Assembly (NCBI GenBank): GCA_052169645.1
Contig: JBQNCA010000007.1
Location: forward strand, 1 to 64,000
DNA: 64,000 nucleotides
Source of the DNA: JAIKWW01 sp052169645
GTDB lineage: Bacteria; Bacillota; Clostridia; Peptostreptococcales; Anaerovoracaceae
Reading direction: 5' to 3'
In this document: positions 26,349-35,919 of the stretch, in pieces
Numbering within the stretch: position 1 is the stretch's first letter
How the letters are laid out: every line of letters starts with the position of its first letter
The notes under the pieces: model-generated
The model's input: only the letters and a program-made list of their open reading frames with translations
The model's database searches: none
What the model was told of the DNA's origin: nothing
Translations under genes and position numbers: made by a program

Positions 26349-28037
26349 TTATTTAACCCAAATTCCTCCACCCAAAAATTCACGGATAATTGAGTTATTG
26401 CTTATAGAATCGGTGTCCGTGATCGGTCTTACGCAACGCAGTATCCTCAACAGGCGTTCAGCTTCTATATACTCTGCTTCATTACGCTTGATTTCATGCA
26501 GCCCGTGCTCCACTAAAGGCTTAATTACCGACAGCTCATATATGAATGCAGAATTGAACAGAGCATCCGCCCTATCTATATAAGGAAATATATTCTTTAT
26601 TTCCCCGTCTCTTACACTCAGCCATTCGTCCAAAGTCTGCCTTGCCGTCTTACCTCTTGAGCGAATATCTCTGGCAATGCGTCTCAGCAGTCTGATATCC
26701 GTCACGGGAATCCTATTGTACTTATCAATATTCAAGGCTGTCAACGGACTTATGTATATCCTGAACTTATAATGTTCATCTATGCCCTTTGTAAGCTCAT
26801 CATTAAGAGCATGTATGCCCTCTATGACAATCGGTTGATTCTCCTCGGCACGAGTTATACGCATACCGTATCTTTTACTTCCGGTAATAAAATCAAATAC
26901 CGGCATATCTACAACTTTCCCTCCAAGCAAATCATTCATATGATGATTGAAAAGGTCTACATCGACAGCGGACAGGGATTCAAAATCGAATTTGCCGTTT
27001 TCATCCTTGGGAACCTGATTTCTTTCGAGAAAATAATCGTCGGTTCCCATATAAAGAGGTTTTTTACCGTTGGCTCTCAGCTGTATGCAAAGCCTCTGTG
27101 CAAAGGTCGTTTTACCTGATGAAGACGGTCCTGCAATAAGTATTATACGCCTGTCCTTTTTTATTATCTCTTCCGCCAAATCTGCAATCTTCTTCTCCTG
27201 AAAGGCTTCCGTCACCAACATTATATCGTGATAAGCACCTTCTATTATTTTATTGTTCAAATCGCTTATATATTTTACACCTATATGCTTTCTCCATTTA
27301 GAAATTTCTCTGAAAGCTTCAAACAATTTGACATCATCCCTGTACTCCGGAAGTCCTGCAGGTTTTTCAAATTGAGGAACACGAAGTATAATGCCCTCCT
27401 CATAAGGAACTATTTCAAAAAAACTTATCAATCCGGTGCATGGAAGCAGCGGATCGTAAAAAAGTGCGGAAAAACCTTCGCAGCTATAATAAAATATTTC
27501 CTGTACCTCGCATTTTTTTACAAAATCTATCAACTCCGAATTTATGCATGAAGGAGGATCGTCGGAAAGTATTTCATCCCTGCGAATTATTCTCCGATTA
27601 AGCATATAATTTGAATTGATTATATTTCTCATCTCTTTTTCTATCATATATACGACATATTTGGAGCTGTTTGAAACATCTTTAAGCTGAGTATATATTC
27701 CACCGTTAAGAGGATATCGCAGCACGGATGAAGCTGTAGGTAAAATACGATTTACTGCCATAAGATATATAAAAAACACGGTACGCTGATATGAAAGTCT
27801 GGCAAGCCTTTCTCTGAGAGTCATAAACTTTACCGTACACGGCTTGCCTATACGATATAGCAAATCTCTGCCTTCATCATTTACCAATGCAAAAATCGCT
27901 TCTAAACCATCATTGCTTTTATAATATTTTTTTGCAAGCTCATACAGTGAAATTCCGTTATGCTCCTGAACTCTGATCACTCCGTCTTCATTTTCTATAT
28001 CTATCATAACCATGGAGTCCACATCTCTGACATTCAT
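26349..28037 (-). CDS. TGS-domain nucleoside (uridine-type) kinase
   Basis: A 562-residue protein of a Clostridia-type family. A TGS-like N-terminal domain (residues about 12-75) and a threonyl-tRNA-synthetase-editing-like middle part precede a P-loop kinase domain with Walker A GPSSSGKTTF (about 297-306). The kinase domain also has TDDYFLERNQVP, the lid (RDIRSRGKTARQTLDEW) and VIEGIHALN. The kinase half resembles uridine kinase/phosphoribulokinase, so phosphorylation of a nucleoside is expected, but the exact substrate is not known. AGAGG precedes the ATG. It lies 23 bases upstream of pcrA and may be co-transcribed. Confidence 0.88.
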   Translation of the reverse strand: MNVRDVDSMVMIDIENEDGVIRVQEHNGISLYELAKKYYKSNDGLEAIFALVNDEGRDLLYRIGKPCTVKFMTLRERLARLSYQRTVFFIYLMAVNRILPTASSVLRYPLNGGIYTQLKDVSNSSKYVVYMIEKEMRNIINSNYMLNRRIIRRDEILSDDPPSCINSELIDFVKKCEVQEIFYYSCEGFSALFYDPLLPCTGLISFFEIVPYEEGIILRVPQFEKPAGLPEYRDDVKLFEAFREISKWRKHIGVKYISDLNNKIIEGAYHDIMLVTEAFQEKKIADLAEEIIKKDRRIILIAGPSSSGKTTFAQRLCIQLRANGKKPLYMGTDDYFLERNQVPKDENGKFDFESLSAVDVDLFNHHMNDLLGGKVVDMPVFDFITGSKRYGMRITRAEENQPIVIEGIHALNDELTKGIDEHYKFRIYISPLTALNIDKYNRIPVTDIRLLRRIARDIRSRGKTARQTLDEWLSVRDGEIKNIFPYIDRADALFNSAFIYELSVIKPLVEHGLHEIKRNEAEYIEAERLLRILRCVRPITDTDSISNNSIIREFLGGGIWVK

Positions 28038-28258
28038 AAATCTACCTCTTTCATTAAGAACTTACAATATTGTAAAAACCGGCAAACAGCCGTTGTAATC
28101 TTTATGGTTCAACTGAAATTCATATCGTTCATTAAATTGATATATCTCATCCGATATTCGATTTAAAAACTGAAGCTAAGTTCTAAATATTATAACATAA
28201 TATAGAAACTCACTGTATAAAAATGAAGTTTCCTTTATTATTGTTTTATGCAACAAAA

Positions 28259-28285
28259 CCGACCCTTAAGAAACTTCCGGGTCGG
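28259..28285 (-). terminator. Terminator of the PC4/YdbC gene
   Basis: CCGACCC pairs with GGGTCGG around a 13-base loop, and a TTTTG run follows on the minus strand. It occupies the 307-base space between the YdbC-type gene and the nucleoside kinase gene. The rest of that space (28038-28258) should hold the kinase promoter, but I could not assign one. Confidence 0.7.
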
Positions 28286-28344
28286 CTTCTACTGACTGAT
28301 AAAAATTTCAGGACTCATGATCCTTACTTATTGATATGAACCTT

Positions 28345-28647
28345 CTATGCTGAAAGCTCCGCTACATTTTCCTGAAAATCATATAAATTACTTCCGGACG
28401 TTTCCGATTCCGCTGATGATAAAATCTCTGACAGCTTTATAAATTCCGCATCCGTCATAGTTATACCCTTACCCATTTTTAAATGGTCGGGGCTCCACTC
28501 TCTTATATCGTATTTGGCATCCCTGCCGTTCCAGCTGACAAGGTTTAACTCCTTACTCCAGCCCTTTGCATTAGTTGAGAGAACTCCAATACTTTTTATA
28601 ATTTCAAATCTGAAATCATCATCTTTTTTGCCGTTATTGTCCGCCAT
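28345..28647 (-). CDS. YdbC/PC4-family ssDNA-binding protein
   Basis: A 100-residue protein matching the bacterial YdbC family, a homodimeric relative of the eukaryotic coactivator PC4 that binds single-stranded DNA or RNA. The core is FEIIKSIGVLSTNAKGWSKE, LNLVSWNGRDAKYDIREWSPDH and MGKGITMTDAEFIKL. It has an acidic C-terminal tail of about 25 residues. AAAGGAAG precedes the start. Its role in bacteria is uncertain; a part in repair or transcription is possible. Confidence 0.88.
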   Translation of the reverse strand: MADNNGKKDDDFRFEIIKSIGVLSTNAKGWSKELNLVSWNGRDAKYDIREWSPDHLKMGKGITMTDAEFIKLSEILSSAESETSGSNLYDFQENVAELSA

Positions 28648-29011
28648 ATATACTTCCTTTCCATATAATATTAAAGTAAAAATTATACAGTAAATATTTA
28701 CCTGCTTTTATTATAGGTATTTTTACATATTTTGTCAAATATTTTCTAAAATTTTGCATTTACATTTTAAATAGATCAAAACCGATATATTAATATTCAG
28801 GCTTAATATATTAATCTGCTGTAGATACAGATTGTCGTAATTCACTTTAAAATATATAATATATACGACTTTTAAAAATAAAGCTTCATATTTGAATAAA
28901 ACAATTTATTCTGAATGCTTTTAAAGAAAGTTTAAACAACAAGAGCGGCAGTTCCCGAACAGCTGTCGGATTACTGCCCGTTACTCTTTATATATCAGGA
29001 GGAGAGAATAT
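28648..29011. other. Divergent intergenic region ahead of the mogA-like gene
   Basis: An AT-rich 364-base gap between divergent genes. The only structure I can support is a two-part hairpin at 28947-28978 (GGCAGT/ACTGCC enclosing CCGA/TCGG), just ahead of the AGGAGGAG ribosome site of the MoaB-type gene. No promoter could be placed with confidence. Confidence 0.5.
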
Positions 29012-29509
29012 ATGTATAAAGTCGGAATCATCACATCCAGCGATAAAGGCTACGCGGGTCTGCGCAAGGATGAGGGCGGTCCTAAAATAGGACAAATTTT
29101 AAATAAATTTTCTGATAAATTTGAAGTTGCTGAATATATAATACTTCCTGACGATAAAGATTTACTTGCTTCAGCAATGACAGAAATGTCTGACATTGAC
29201 CATATCGATTTGATTATTACCACCGGCGGTACAGGCTTTTCAAAGAGAGATGTCACTCCTGAAGCCACGCTTTCAGTTATCGAAAGACGCACTCCCGGAA
29301 TTCCCGAAGCCATGCGCTCCATAAGCCTTGAAATCACAATGCGTGCCATGCTCTCAAGAGCAGAAGCCGGGATTAGAGGTGACAGCATTATAATCAATCT
29401 TCCCGGAAGTCCTAAAGCAATAGAAGAAATATTGGAACCCATACTTCCTACTATATTCCACGGTCTTGATATCTTACAGGCAAATGATGCTGAATGTGCA
29501 AGACAGTGA
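29012..29509 (+). CDS. MogA/MoaB-family molybdenum cofactor protein
   Basis: A 165-residue protein of the MoCF-binding family, which adenylylates molybdopterin before metal insertion. Visible are VGIITSSDKGYAGLRKDEGGP, the substrate-loop motif TTGGTGFSKRDVTPEAT, the following ERRTPGIPEAMR and the C-terminal NLPGSPKAI. AGGAGGAG precedes the ATG. No other molybdopterin gene lies in the window, so it is an orphan here; whether the cell makes the cofactor cannot be told. It has its own terminator at 29537-29571. Confidence 0.92.
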   Translation: MYKVGIITSSDKGYAGLRKDEGGPKIGQILNKFSDKFEVAEYIILPDDKDLLASAMTEMSDIDHIDLIITTGGTGFSKRDVTPEATLSVIERRTPGIPEAMRSISLEITMRAMLSRAEAGIRGDSIIINLPGSPKAIEEILEPILPTIFHGLDILQANDAECARQ

Positions 29510-29536
29510 TTAAAAAATCAGTATTGAAAAAAGAGA

Positions 29537-29581
29537 CGGTGTGTCTGAAATTTTTTCATCCCGACACACCGCCTTTTTTAT
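29537..29581. terminator. Bidirectional terminator between mogA-like gene and chemoreceptor
   Basis: CGGTGTGTC (29537-29545) pairs with GACACACCG (29563-29571). A T run follows on the plus strand, and on the minus strand TCTCTTTTTT follows. It serves two convergent genes. Confidence 0.85.
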
Positions 29582-29590
29582 ATTTCAATT

Positions 29591-31618
29591 TTAAATATTA
29601 AATCTGGATACCTGCTGCTGGAGATCCTCAGCTATATCCGACAGATTTTCACTTGCCTTGGAGATATCCTGCATAGCCTGATTCTGGGAATCTACAGATG
29701 CCGAAGCTTCCTCGGTAGTAGCTGCATTTTCCTCTGCTATTGCTGAAAGGTTCTGAATTACGCCTACGACATTATCATTATTATTCTCAATTTCTGCTGA
29801 ATTCTGATTAATATCGCCGATTATCTTTTCTCCGGTTGATAAAGCATCTGATATCTGAATGAATTTATCCTTTACCATGAGTATATAATTGCCTTGCTCT
29901 TCAACAAGTTTACTTGCCACACGAGTTGTGTCCACCGTATTGCCCGCTTTTTCTTTAAGCTCATCTATTACCGTTCTTATCTCATCTGTAAAGCCTGACG
30001 ACTCTTCTGCGAGCTTTCTTATTTCATTGGCAACAACTGCAAAGCCTTTGCCCGCTTCTCCTGCTCTTGCAGCCTCTATAGCTGCATTCAGAGCCAATAG
30101 ATTTGTCTGATCTGAAATGGACTGTATCATTTCACTTGCTTTTGATATCTTTGCCGCACTCAGATTTGTCTGTTCTACAGTATCATTTATTTCCACAAAA
30201 GCTTGGCTGGTTTTTCTTCCTGATTCTTCCAGTTTTTCAAGCACCTCCGTACCTTCATTTTTCTTGATAACCATGGTACTTGAAGCCTCAATTAAAGATT
30301 CCAACAGAGATCTTGAATTTGTAAGAAGATTCTGCGTATGAGTTATACTCTCGGCAGCGCTCTGAGTATCCTGAGCCTGCGATGTGGCGCCGTTTGCAAT
30401 ATTGCTGACAGCCATTGTAACCTCTCTTGAAGAATTGGCGGTATTTTGAGATGTTTCTGTAAGATCATGTGCAGTAGCTGCCGTATTTTGAGAATGATTA
30501 TTTATGGATTTAACTATATTTGTCAAATTTGTACGCAGCGTCTCGATAGAACGGTATATGTCGCCTATCTCATCTCTTCTTCCGGAATAGTCGGCTTTCG
30601 GAGTATATGCCAAATCATAATTTGCAAGGTTGCCTATATCGCTCTGCAAGCTTTTAATAGATGCCGCCAATCTTCTTGCAAAGACAAAATACAGTAATAG
30701 TATGCACAATATCAATATTGTTACCGACATTGCAAGTAAAATTTTTGAAAGCTCTGTTATCGGAGCATATACGACATCTTTATCGACACTCATCAAAATT
30801 GTAAGATTCACGCTATCAATATTATAAAAACCTGCAAGCTTATCCGCTCCGTCAAAGAAATATTCACCTACACCTTTTTGTTTCTTTTGAATTTCATCAG
30901 TAAAAAAGTTTGCCACTGTTTTATATACAGGATCTTCCTTTGCTTTTTGCAGAATGTTTAAATTCATATCAACTATTTTCTGCTTAGTGTGAGCAACTAT
31001 AGTTGTATTTGAATCATATATGGAAAGTATACTCGTATCCTTCCACTTAAACTCTCTGCATAAATCGCTGAGAAAACCGATTCGCTTTATACCTCCGAAT
31101 ATACCGACAATCTTCCCGTCCTGATAATACGGAGCTGTAAAAATTATAATCTTTTCTCCCGTGAGCTTATCTTCGATAACATTGCTTATATAAGATTCTC
31201 CTTTTATAGAGGCCTTAAAATTTTCCGACTTTGAATTATCGACATGATTTCCTTCCGCAGTCAGATTTGTTCCCATACCGTTAATATCAGTATAGAAAAA
31301 AAGCTTGAAATCAAGTTCCTTGGCTCTGGATTCGTAATAATTTACACGCTCATCAACGGTAACAGCGGGATTTGTTAACATAGGGCTGCTCGCCAACTCC
31401 GCAACAAGGGTTTCCATGGATTTAAGCTGATTATTTATAAGTGCACCTGTTTGCTCCGTCAGCTCCAGCATATCCTCTTGAATCATATTTGAAAAATATT
31501 TTTCAAGGAACATATTATTTACATATAACATTCCGACATTTGATATTATCATCACAGCTGCAAAAACTATTGCAATCGTATTTTTTATACTGCCTTTTCT
31601 TCCGGCTTTCTTTTTCAT
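29591..31618 (-). CDS. Methyl-accepting chemotaxis protein
   Basis: A transmembrane chemoreceptor of about 675 residues. An N-terminal helix ([20 protein letters not shown]), an extracellular double-Cache-type sensor, a second helix near residue 290 ([20 protein letters not shown]), a HAMP linker and a cytoplasmic signalling domain are visible. The signalling tip contains [19 protein letters not shown], highly typical of this family. The frame opens at 31651, but the ATG at 31618 has AGGAGGAG upstream and is preferred. No cheA, cheW or flagellar gene is nearby; the CheY-like gene at 33252 is the only other candidate partner. The ligand is unknown; Cache sensors often bind amino acids or carboxylates. 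Confidence 0.95.
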   Translation of the reverse strand: MKKKAGRKGSIKNTIAIVFAAVMIISNVGMLYVNNMFLEKYFSNMIQEDMLELTEQTGALINNQLKSMETLVAELASSPMLTNPAVTVDERVNYYESRAKELDFKLFFYTDINGMGTNLTAEGNHVDNSKSENFKASIKGESYISNVIEDKLTGEKIIIFTAPYYQDGKIVGIFGGIKRIGFLSDLCREFKWKDTSILSIYDSNTTIVAHTKQKIVDMNLNILQKAKEDPVYKTVANFFTDEIQKKQKGVGEYFFDGADKLAGFYNIDSVNLTILMSVDKDVVYAPITELSKILLAMSVTILILCILLLYFVFARRLAASIKSLQSDIGNLANYDLAYTPKADYSGRRDEIGDIYRSIETLRTNLTNIVKSINNHSQNTAATAHDLTETSQNTANSSREVTMAVSNIANGATSQAQDTQSAAESITHTQNLLTNSRSLLESLIEASSTMVIKKNEGTEVLEKLEESGRKTSQAFVEINDTVEQTNLSAAKISKASEMIQSISDQTNLLALNAAIEAARAGEAGKGFAVVANEIRKLAEESSGFTDEIRTVIDELKEKAGNTVDTTRVASKLVEEQGNYILMVKDKFIQISDALSTGEKIIGDINQNSAEIENNNDNVVGVIQNLSAIAEENAATTEEASASVDSQNQAMQDISKASENLSDIAEDLQQQVSRFNI

Positions 31619-31678
31619 ACTTCTCCTCCTACATAATAACAAACTTGACAAACAGGTCGGTAATACACCTAAAAGCCC

Positions 31679-33067
31679 TTATTCTCTTCCGATTTTATCA
31701 AGTACACGAGCCACATATACTCCGCTTGCGGATGCCTGCGACAGCGAGTGCGTCATTCCCGAACCGTCACCTATGGCATATAATCCCGGAATCATGGTCT
31801 CCATATTTTTATCGACCTCTACTCTTGAATTATAAAATTTTATTTCAACACCATAAAGCAGTGTATCTTCGTTTGCGGTTCCCGGAGCAATTTTATCCAA
31901 TTGATAAATCATTTCTATTATGTCATCAAGTTGTCTCTTTGGAATTACCAGACTCAGATCACCCGGTGTAGCTTTCAGCGTAGGTCTTGTAAAACATTTT
32001 TCCATTCGCCTTTCCGAGCTTCTGCGTCCTTTTATAAGATCTCCGAAGCGCTGCATCAACACGCCTCCGCCAAGGAGATTGCTTAAACGGGCAATAGATT
32101 CCCCATATTCATTGCTGCTGTTAAACGGATATGTAAGCTGATTTGTTACAAGCAAAGCAAAATTTGTATTTTCGGTATGAAGCTCAGGATCGGCATAGCT
32201 GTGACCGTTTACCGTAACTATACCGTTTGTATTTTCCGTAACAACCTCACCATACGGGTTCATACAGAAGGTCCTGATCATATCGTTATACTTGTCGGAT
32301 TTATATACAAGCTTGCTTTCATAAACCTCATCGGTAATATGTTTGAAGATTTCTGCGGGGAGTTCAACCCTCACACCTATATCCACACGATTCTTCAACA
32401 TATTTATATTAAACTCCGAACAGATTTCACTCATCCATTGAGAACCTGATCTCCCTGAAGCAAGTACGACATATTTACATTCAAATTTTCTTCCCGTATC
32501 GGTGTTTACTTCAAATCCGTTCTCTGTTTTTAAAACCTTTACAGCCTCAGTATTGAAGATAAATTCCACCGAACCGCTTTCCAATGTATATGCATACATT
32601 TTTTCAAGAATCTTGCGATTTCTGTCGGTTCCAAGATGTCTCACCTTGGCTTCCAGCAGATTCATATTATTTTTAAGAGCAACAGTTTTTAAATCACTGT
32701 TCGCTGTAGAATATAGCTTTGCATCGGAACCTCCGAATCCGCACAGCACCGAATCTACATATTCCATGAGCTCCATTGCACACGATTCCCCTACAATTTT
32801 GTGAAGATCTCCGCCGAACCTTGTGGTTATGTTATATTTTCCGTCTGAAAGTGTTCCTGCTCCTCCGTATCCGCTCATAATTCGACAGGGATTACATTTC
32901 ACACAACTTTCAACCTTTCCCTCCAGAATCGGACAGCTGCGCTTTTCCAAAGTCTCTCCCTTTTCAATAACGAGAATTTTAAGCTTAGATTTCAGTCTGA
33001 CGAACTCGTATGCCGCAAAGGCTCCTCCTGCTCCGCCTCCAACTATAACAACATCATATTTATCCAT
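31679..33067 (-). CDS. FAD-dependent dehydrogenase (COG2509 type)
   Basis: A 462-residue flavoprotein of an uncharacterised family. The FAD-binding Rossmann motif VVIVGGGAGGAFAAYE stands at residue 6. A cysteine-bearing stretch (CPILEGKVESCVKCNPCRI) follows near residue 46, and GLYAIGDGSGMTHSLSQASA near the end is the second FAD motif. The family is widespread in anaerobes, with no assigned substrate; the cysteine pattern could bind an iron-sulfur cluster or take part in thiol chemistry. AGAGGAG precedes the start. It lies 60 bases upstream of the chemoreceptor gene in the same direction. Confidence 0.87.
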   Translation of the reverse strand: MDKYDVVIVGGGAGGAFAAYEFVRLKSKLKILVIEKGETLEKRSCPILEGKVESCVKCNPCRIMSGYGGAGTLSDGKYNITTRFGGDLHKIVGESCAMELMEYVDSVLCGFGGSDAKLYSTANSDLKTVALKNNMNLLEAKVRHLGTDRNRKILEKMYAYTLESGSVEFIFNTEAVKVLKTENGFEVNTDTGRKFECKYVVLASGRSGSQWMSEICSEFNINMLKNRVDIGVRVELPAEIFKHITDEVYESKLVYKSDKYNDMIRTFCMNPYGEVVTENTNGIVTVNGHSYADPELHTENTNFALLVTNQLTYPFNSSNEYGESIARLSNLLGGGVLMQRFGDLIKGRRSSERRMEKCFTRPTLKATPGDLSLVIPKRQLDDIIEMIYQLDKIAPGTANEDTLLYGVEIKFYNSRVEVDKNMETMIPGLYAIGDGSGMTHSLSQASASGVYVARVLDKIGRE

Positions 33068-33150
33068 AATTCGCTCCTCTTAAGCCGCACAAAATAATTT
33101 ACATATTAATAATATTATAAATATTGCTATAATAAGTATACTATCTTCAT

Positions 33151-33182
33151 GAAAAAAGACGATTTTAAAAAAATCGTCTTCT
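33151..33182 (-). terminator. Terminator of the CheY-like gene
   Basis: AAGACGATTT (33157-33166) pairs with AAATCGTCTT (33171-33180); on the minus strand TTTTTT follows. It lies about 70 bases past the stop codon. Confidence 0.8.
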
Positions 33183-33251
33183 GCTCAAAGTTCATTTCGA
33201 ATTGAATTTTTAAACAAATGCAGAAATATAGTCGAAAAACGTTTCTCCGAC

Positions 33252-33611
33252 TTAAAGCCCCATATCTTTAACCGCTTTTAATATTCTATCCGGTTTAAAA
33301 GGCTTTACAATGAAGTCCTTTGCTCCGCTTTTTACTGCATCTATAACCATAGCTTCCTGTCCCATAGCCGAACACATTATAATCTTTGCGTCCGGATGCG
33401 CAGCCTTTATGGTTTTAAGTGCTTCCAGACCGTCCATATTCGGCATGGTAATATCCATGAATACCAAGTCCGGCTTAATTTCATTAAACTGATCTACCGC
33501 CTGAAGACCGTCTGCAGCTTCATAGACTTCCGTGTAACCGGCTTTTACAAGAGCATTTTTTATAGTCATTCGCATAAAGGCAGCATCATCTGCAAGTAAT
33601 ATTTTAGCCAT
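33252..33611 (-). CDS. CheY-like single-domain response regulator
   Basis: A 119-residue receiver domain without an output domain. The acidic pair Asp8/Asp9, phosphoacceptor Asp53 (VFMDITMPNMD), Ser81 and Lys103 (VKPFKP) are all in place, so it should be phosphorylated. The motif MRMTIKNAL near residue 13 is typical of CheY proteins that contact the flagellar switch, but no kinase or flagellar gene is close. AAAGGA precedes the start. It is separated from the FAD dehydrogenase gene by a terminator. Confidence 0.93.
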   Translation of the reverse strand: MAKILLADDAAFMRMTIKNALVKAGYTEVYEAADGLQAVDQFNEIKPDLVFMDITMPNMDGLEALKTIKAAHPDAKIIMCSAMGQEAMVIDAVKSGAKDFIVKPFKPDRILKAVKDMGL

Positions 33612-33784
33612 TTGAAATCCTTTTCCTGTTTGATAAAATTAAAATAACGTCAGCTTTGATAAATATGCGTATGACATCAAAAAGCCATACGCAATATAAA
33701 CATCAATATTCTATATCATATATTTCGACTTTAAAAATAAAATGATAATGAAGTATTAAAAATATAATATTATATTTTTAATAA

Positions 33785-33875
33785 AATGTCGAGTGCCGCA
33801 TAAGATACACTTTCATAAGTCAATTGGAAATTTGACTTTTTGAGAGCGCTTCAATATGACATAACACCCGACATT
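33785..33875 (-). terminator. Large-loop hairpin, probable terminator of the first AGCS gene
   Basis: An 11-base arm (33865-33875) pairs with 33785-33795, allowing one G-U pair. The loop of about 70 bases contains a smaller stem (AAGTCAA/TTGACTT, 33817-33839). On the minus strand TTTTATT follows. This fills the space between the first symporter gene and the CheY-like gene (33612-33943). Confidence 0.5.
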
Positions 33876-33943
33876 TAATATTTTTTACATTATTTGAATC
33901 AGATAATTGAATCTACCTCATTGAGAGATACAGTTATCAACAA

Positions 33944-35320
33944 TTATTTGTCAATTACAGGAACTTCGTCATCCGTTTCTTCTTCTATATTATTTATAAA
34001 TCGCTTTCCTTCAGCAACTATGACACTGCTCAAAGCTATCATTCCTATAACATTAGGTATTACCATAAGACCGTTCAATATATCCGCTATTGCCCAAACC
34101 AAATCGAGAGCGACTACGGAGCCTACAAACGCCAATATTACAAAGCAAAGCTTATAATAAATCATTACCTTTGGACCGATTAAATATTCCGCAGCCTTTT
34201 CTCCATAATACGACCATCCGAGTATGGTTGAAAATGCAAACAATGCAAGTGCTACAGTTATCAAAGGTCTTCCTATTACAGGAATCTGTGCAAATACATC
34301 AAATGTGAGTACGCTGCTTGTTTCTCCGTTCGTCATAAGCTCAGGGTATTTAAGAACCGAGGATACCAGAGTTAAACCTGACAATAAGCATATGACAACA
34401 GTATCCCAGAAAGTTCCCGTCATAGATACAAGAGACTGTCTTACCGGATTTTTTGTCTTTGCCGCAGCAGCTACCAACGGAGCCGAACCCATGCCCGACT
34501 CATTTGAGAACAATCCTCTTGCACAACCGAACTGCACAGCCTTCGCAACGGCAAAACCGAATAATCCGCCTGCTCCCGCCTGTGCCGAAAATGCCGATTT
34601 AAATATCAGAGCTATTGCAGGAATTATAAATCTGTAGTTCGTTACCAATATAATTATGCAGCACACCACATAGAATATAGCCATGAACGGAACCAGCTTC
34701 TCACAAACTCTGGTTATAGATTTTACTCCGCCTATTATAACTATAGCTACACTGACTGCTATGAATAAACCTGTCATCCAACCGGGTAAACCGTAATTTT
34801 GTTGAAATGCCGCAGATATTGAATTCGATTGTACCAAACAACCTATTCCGAATGCTGCAATAGATGCAAAAACTGCAAACAATACTGCAAGCCATTTTTT
34901 GCCTAAGCCCCTCTCCAATGCATACATGGCGCCGCCCAACATTCGACCTTCCTTGGTTTGAACTCGATATTTAACGGATATGAGAGTTTCCGAATACTTT
35001 GACGCCATTCCGAATACACCTATAATCCACATCCATAAAACGGCTCCCGGTCCTCCGGATATTACCGCCGTTGCAACACCTACAATATTTCCCGTACCTA
35101 TGGTTGCAGCCAGAGCTGTCGTAAGTGCTCCGAATTGAGAAATTTCTCCGTCACCGTCATGATCCTTGGTAACGGACAGTTTTATGCCTTTAATTAAATA
35201 CTTCTGAATAAATCCGGTTCTTATAGTCATATATATATGTGTACCCAACAATATTACAATCATCGGGATACCCCATATAAGACCGTCGATATAGGTTATA
35301 ATCTTTCCAAATGTTTCCAT
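33944..35320 (-). CDS. AGCS-family sodium/alanine-type symporter (1)
   Basis: An integral-membrane amino-acid:cation symporter of about 458 residues. Family motifs are visible: GTGNIVGVATAVISGGPGAVLWMW near residue 75, an NSNSISAAF-like segment (VQSNSISAAFQ), and SNESGMGSAPLVAAAAKT. Alanine or glycine with sodium is the usual substrate; some members carry glutamine. The frame opens at 35377, but the ATG at 35320 follows GAGGAGGGAG and is preferred. A promoter (35475-35503) and a possible attenuator (35393-35422) lie upstream. A second AGCS gene follows at 36156. Confidence 0.95.
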   Translation of the reverse strand: METFGKIITYIDGLIWGIPMIVILLGTHIYMTIRTGFIQKYLIKGIKLSVTKDHDGDGEISQFGALTTALAATIGTGNIVGVATAVISGGPGAVLWMWIIGVFGMASKYSETLISVKYRVQTKEGRMLGGAMYALERGLGKKWLAVLFAVFASIAAFGIGCLVQSNSISAAFQQNYGLPGWMTGLFIAVSVAIVIIGGVKSITRVCEKLVPFMAIFYVVCCIIILVTNYRFIIPAIALIFKSAFSAQAGAGGLFGFAVAKAVQFGCARGLFSNESGMGSAPLVAAAAKTKNPVRQSLVSMTGTFWDTVVICLLSGLTLVSSVLKYPELMTNGETSSVLTFDVFAQIPVIGRPLITVALALFAFSTILGWSYYGEKAAEYLIGPKVMIYYKLCFVILAFVGSVVALDLVWAIADILNGLMVIPNVIGMIALSSVIVAEGKRFINNIEEETDDEVPVIDK

Positions 35321-35392
35321 ATCTCCCTCCTCGGTAAACTCTTTCACAACAAATAGAAATAGGTGAAGTAAATTCACTCCACTATGAATAAA

Positions 35393-35422
35393 AAACTGAA
35401 TTTATAAATTGCTTTTCAGTTT
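35393..35422 (-). promoter_or_regulatory. Candidate attenuator hairpin in the first AGCS leader
   Basis: On the minus strand AAACTGAA pairs with TTCAGTTT and is followed by TTTTATT. It lies in the leader between the promoter and the ATG at 35320. It therefore looks like a terminator ahead of the gene. One copy of a 14-base direct repeat (35403-35416) forms its loop. Confidence 0.5.
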
Positions 35423-35458
35423 ATGATTTTGCATAAAAGCAGCATATAAATTGCTTTT
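35403..35458. repeat. 14-base direct repeat pair
   Basis: TATAAATTGCTTTT occurs at 35403-35416 and 35445-35458, 42 bases apart, or about four helical turns. The upstream copy starts just past the predicted transcript start of the first AGCS gene. Operator sites or an antitermination element are both possible. Confidence 0.7.
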
Positions 35459-35474
35459 TATTACTATAAAATAT

Positions 35475-35503
35475 ATTATCTAACAATAAATATACGAGGT
35501 CAA
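35475..35503 (-). promoter_or_regulatory. Promoter of the first AGCS gene
   Basis: TTGACC (35498-35503) and GATAAT (35475-35480) on the minus strand, with a 17-base spacer. The predicted leader is about 150 bases long. Confidence 0.65.
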
Positions 35504-35701
35504 TAATTATTTTTGTAAAGAGAAATTTTAACAGAAAAATATTTTGATATTTTACAATTTTACAGCATTATATATATGAATTTCATAAAGAATAACTTTA
35601 AAATTATTGTAAATCTCATGAAATTTAGTATCTATTGCGTTAAAGCAAAGAAGTATTTTAAATTAAGAAATTTATTCCATGTGAGCAACTTCTCCAAACT
35701 G

Positions 35702-35722
35702 CCTTACGAATTTTTCGTAAGG
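35702..35722. repeat. Isolated perfect hairpin
   Basis: CCTTACGAA and TTCGTAAGG around three T residues. It lies between the first AGCS promoter and tRNA-Pro, with no T tract on either side. The function is not evident. Confidence 0.4.
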
Positions 35723-35862
35723 TGGCGGTATGAGGCAAATGCTGTTATTATAAATCCTTTTAAGAGACTCAATCGCTTCTTATGCACCTTAATTTTCAGC
35801 TGTTATAAAGTTATCAACTGTAAATTTTATACAAGTTTTTCCCTTTATATTTAAAATTATAT

Positions 35863-35891
35863 TTGCAAATAAAAAACGATAGGATTATAAT
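35863..35891 (+). promoter_or_regulatory. Promoter of tRNA-Pro (CGG)
   Basis: TTGCAA (35863-35868), 17-base spacer, TATAAT (35886-35891). The expected start is about 20 bases ahead of the mature tRNA. Confidence 0.7.
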
Positions 35892-35919
35892 GTCTAAGTC
35901 GATACACAAAATTGTATAT

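Noticed and set aside
35576..35854. 92-codon frame in the gap before tRNA-Pro
   Set aside because: Lys/Phe/Asn-rich translation, no ribosome binding site, contains the isolated hairpin at 35702; probably chance in AT-rich DNA.
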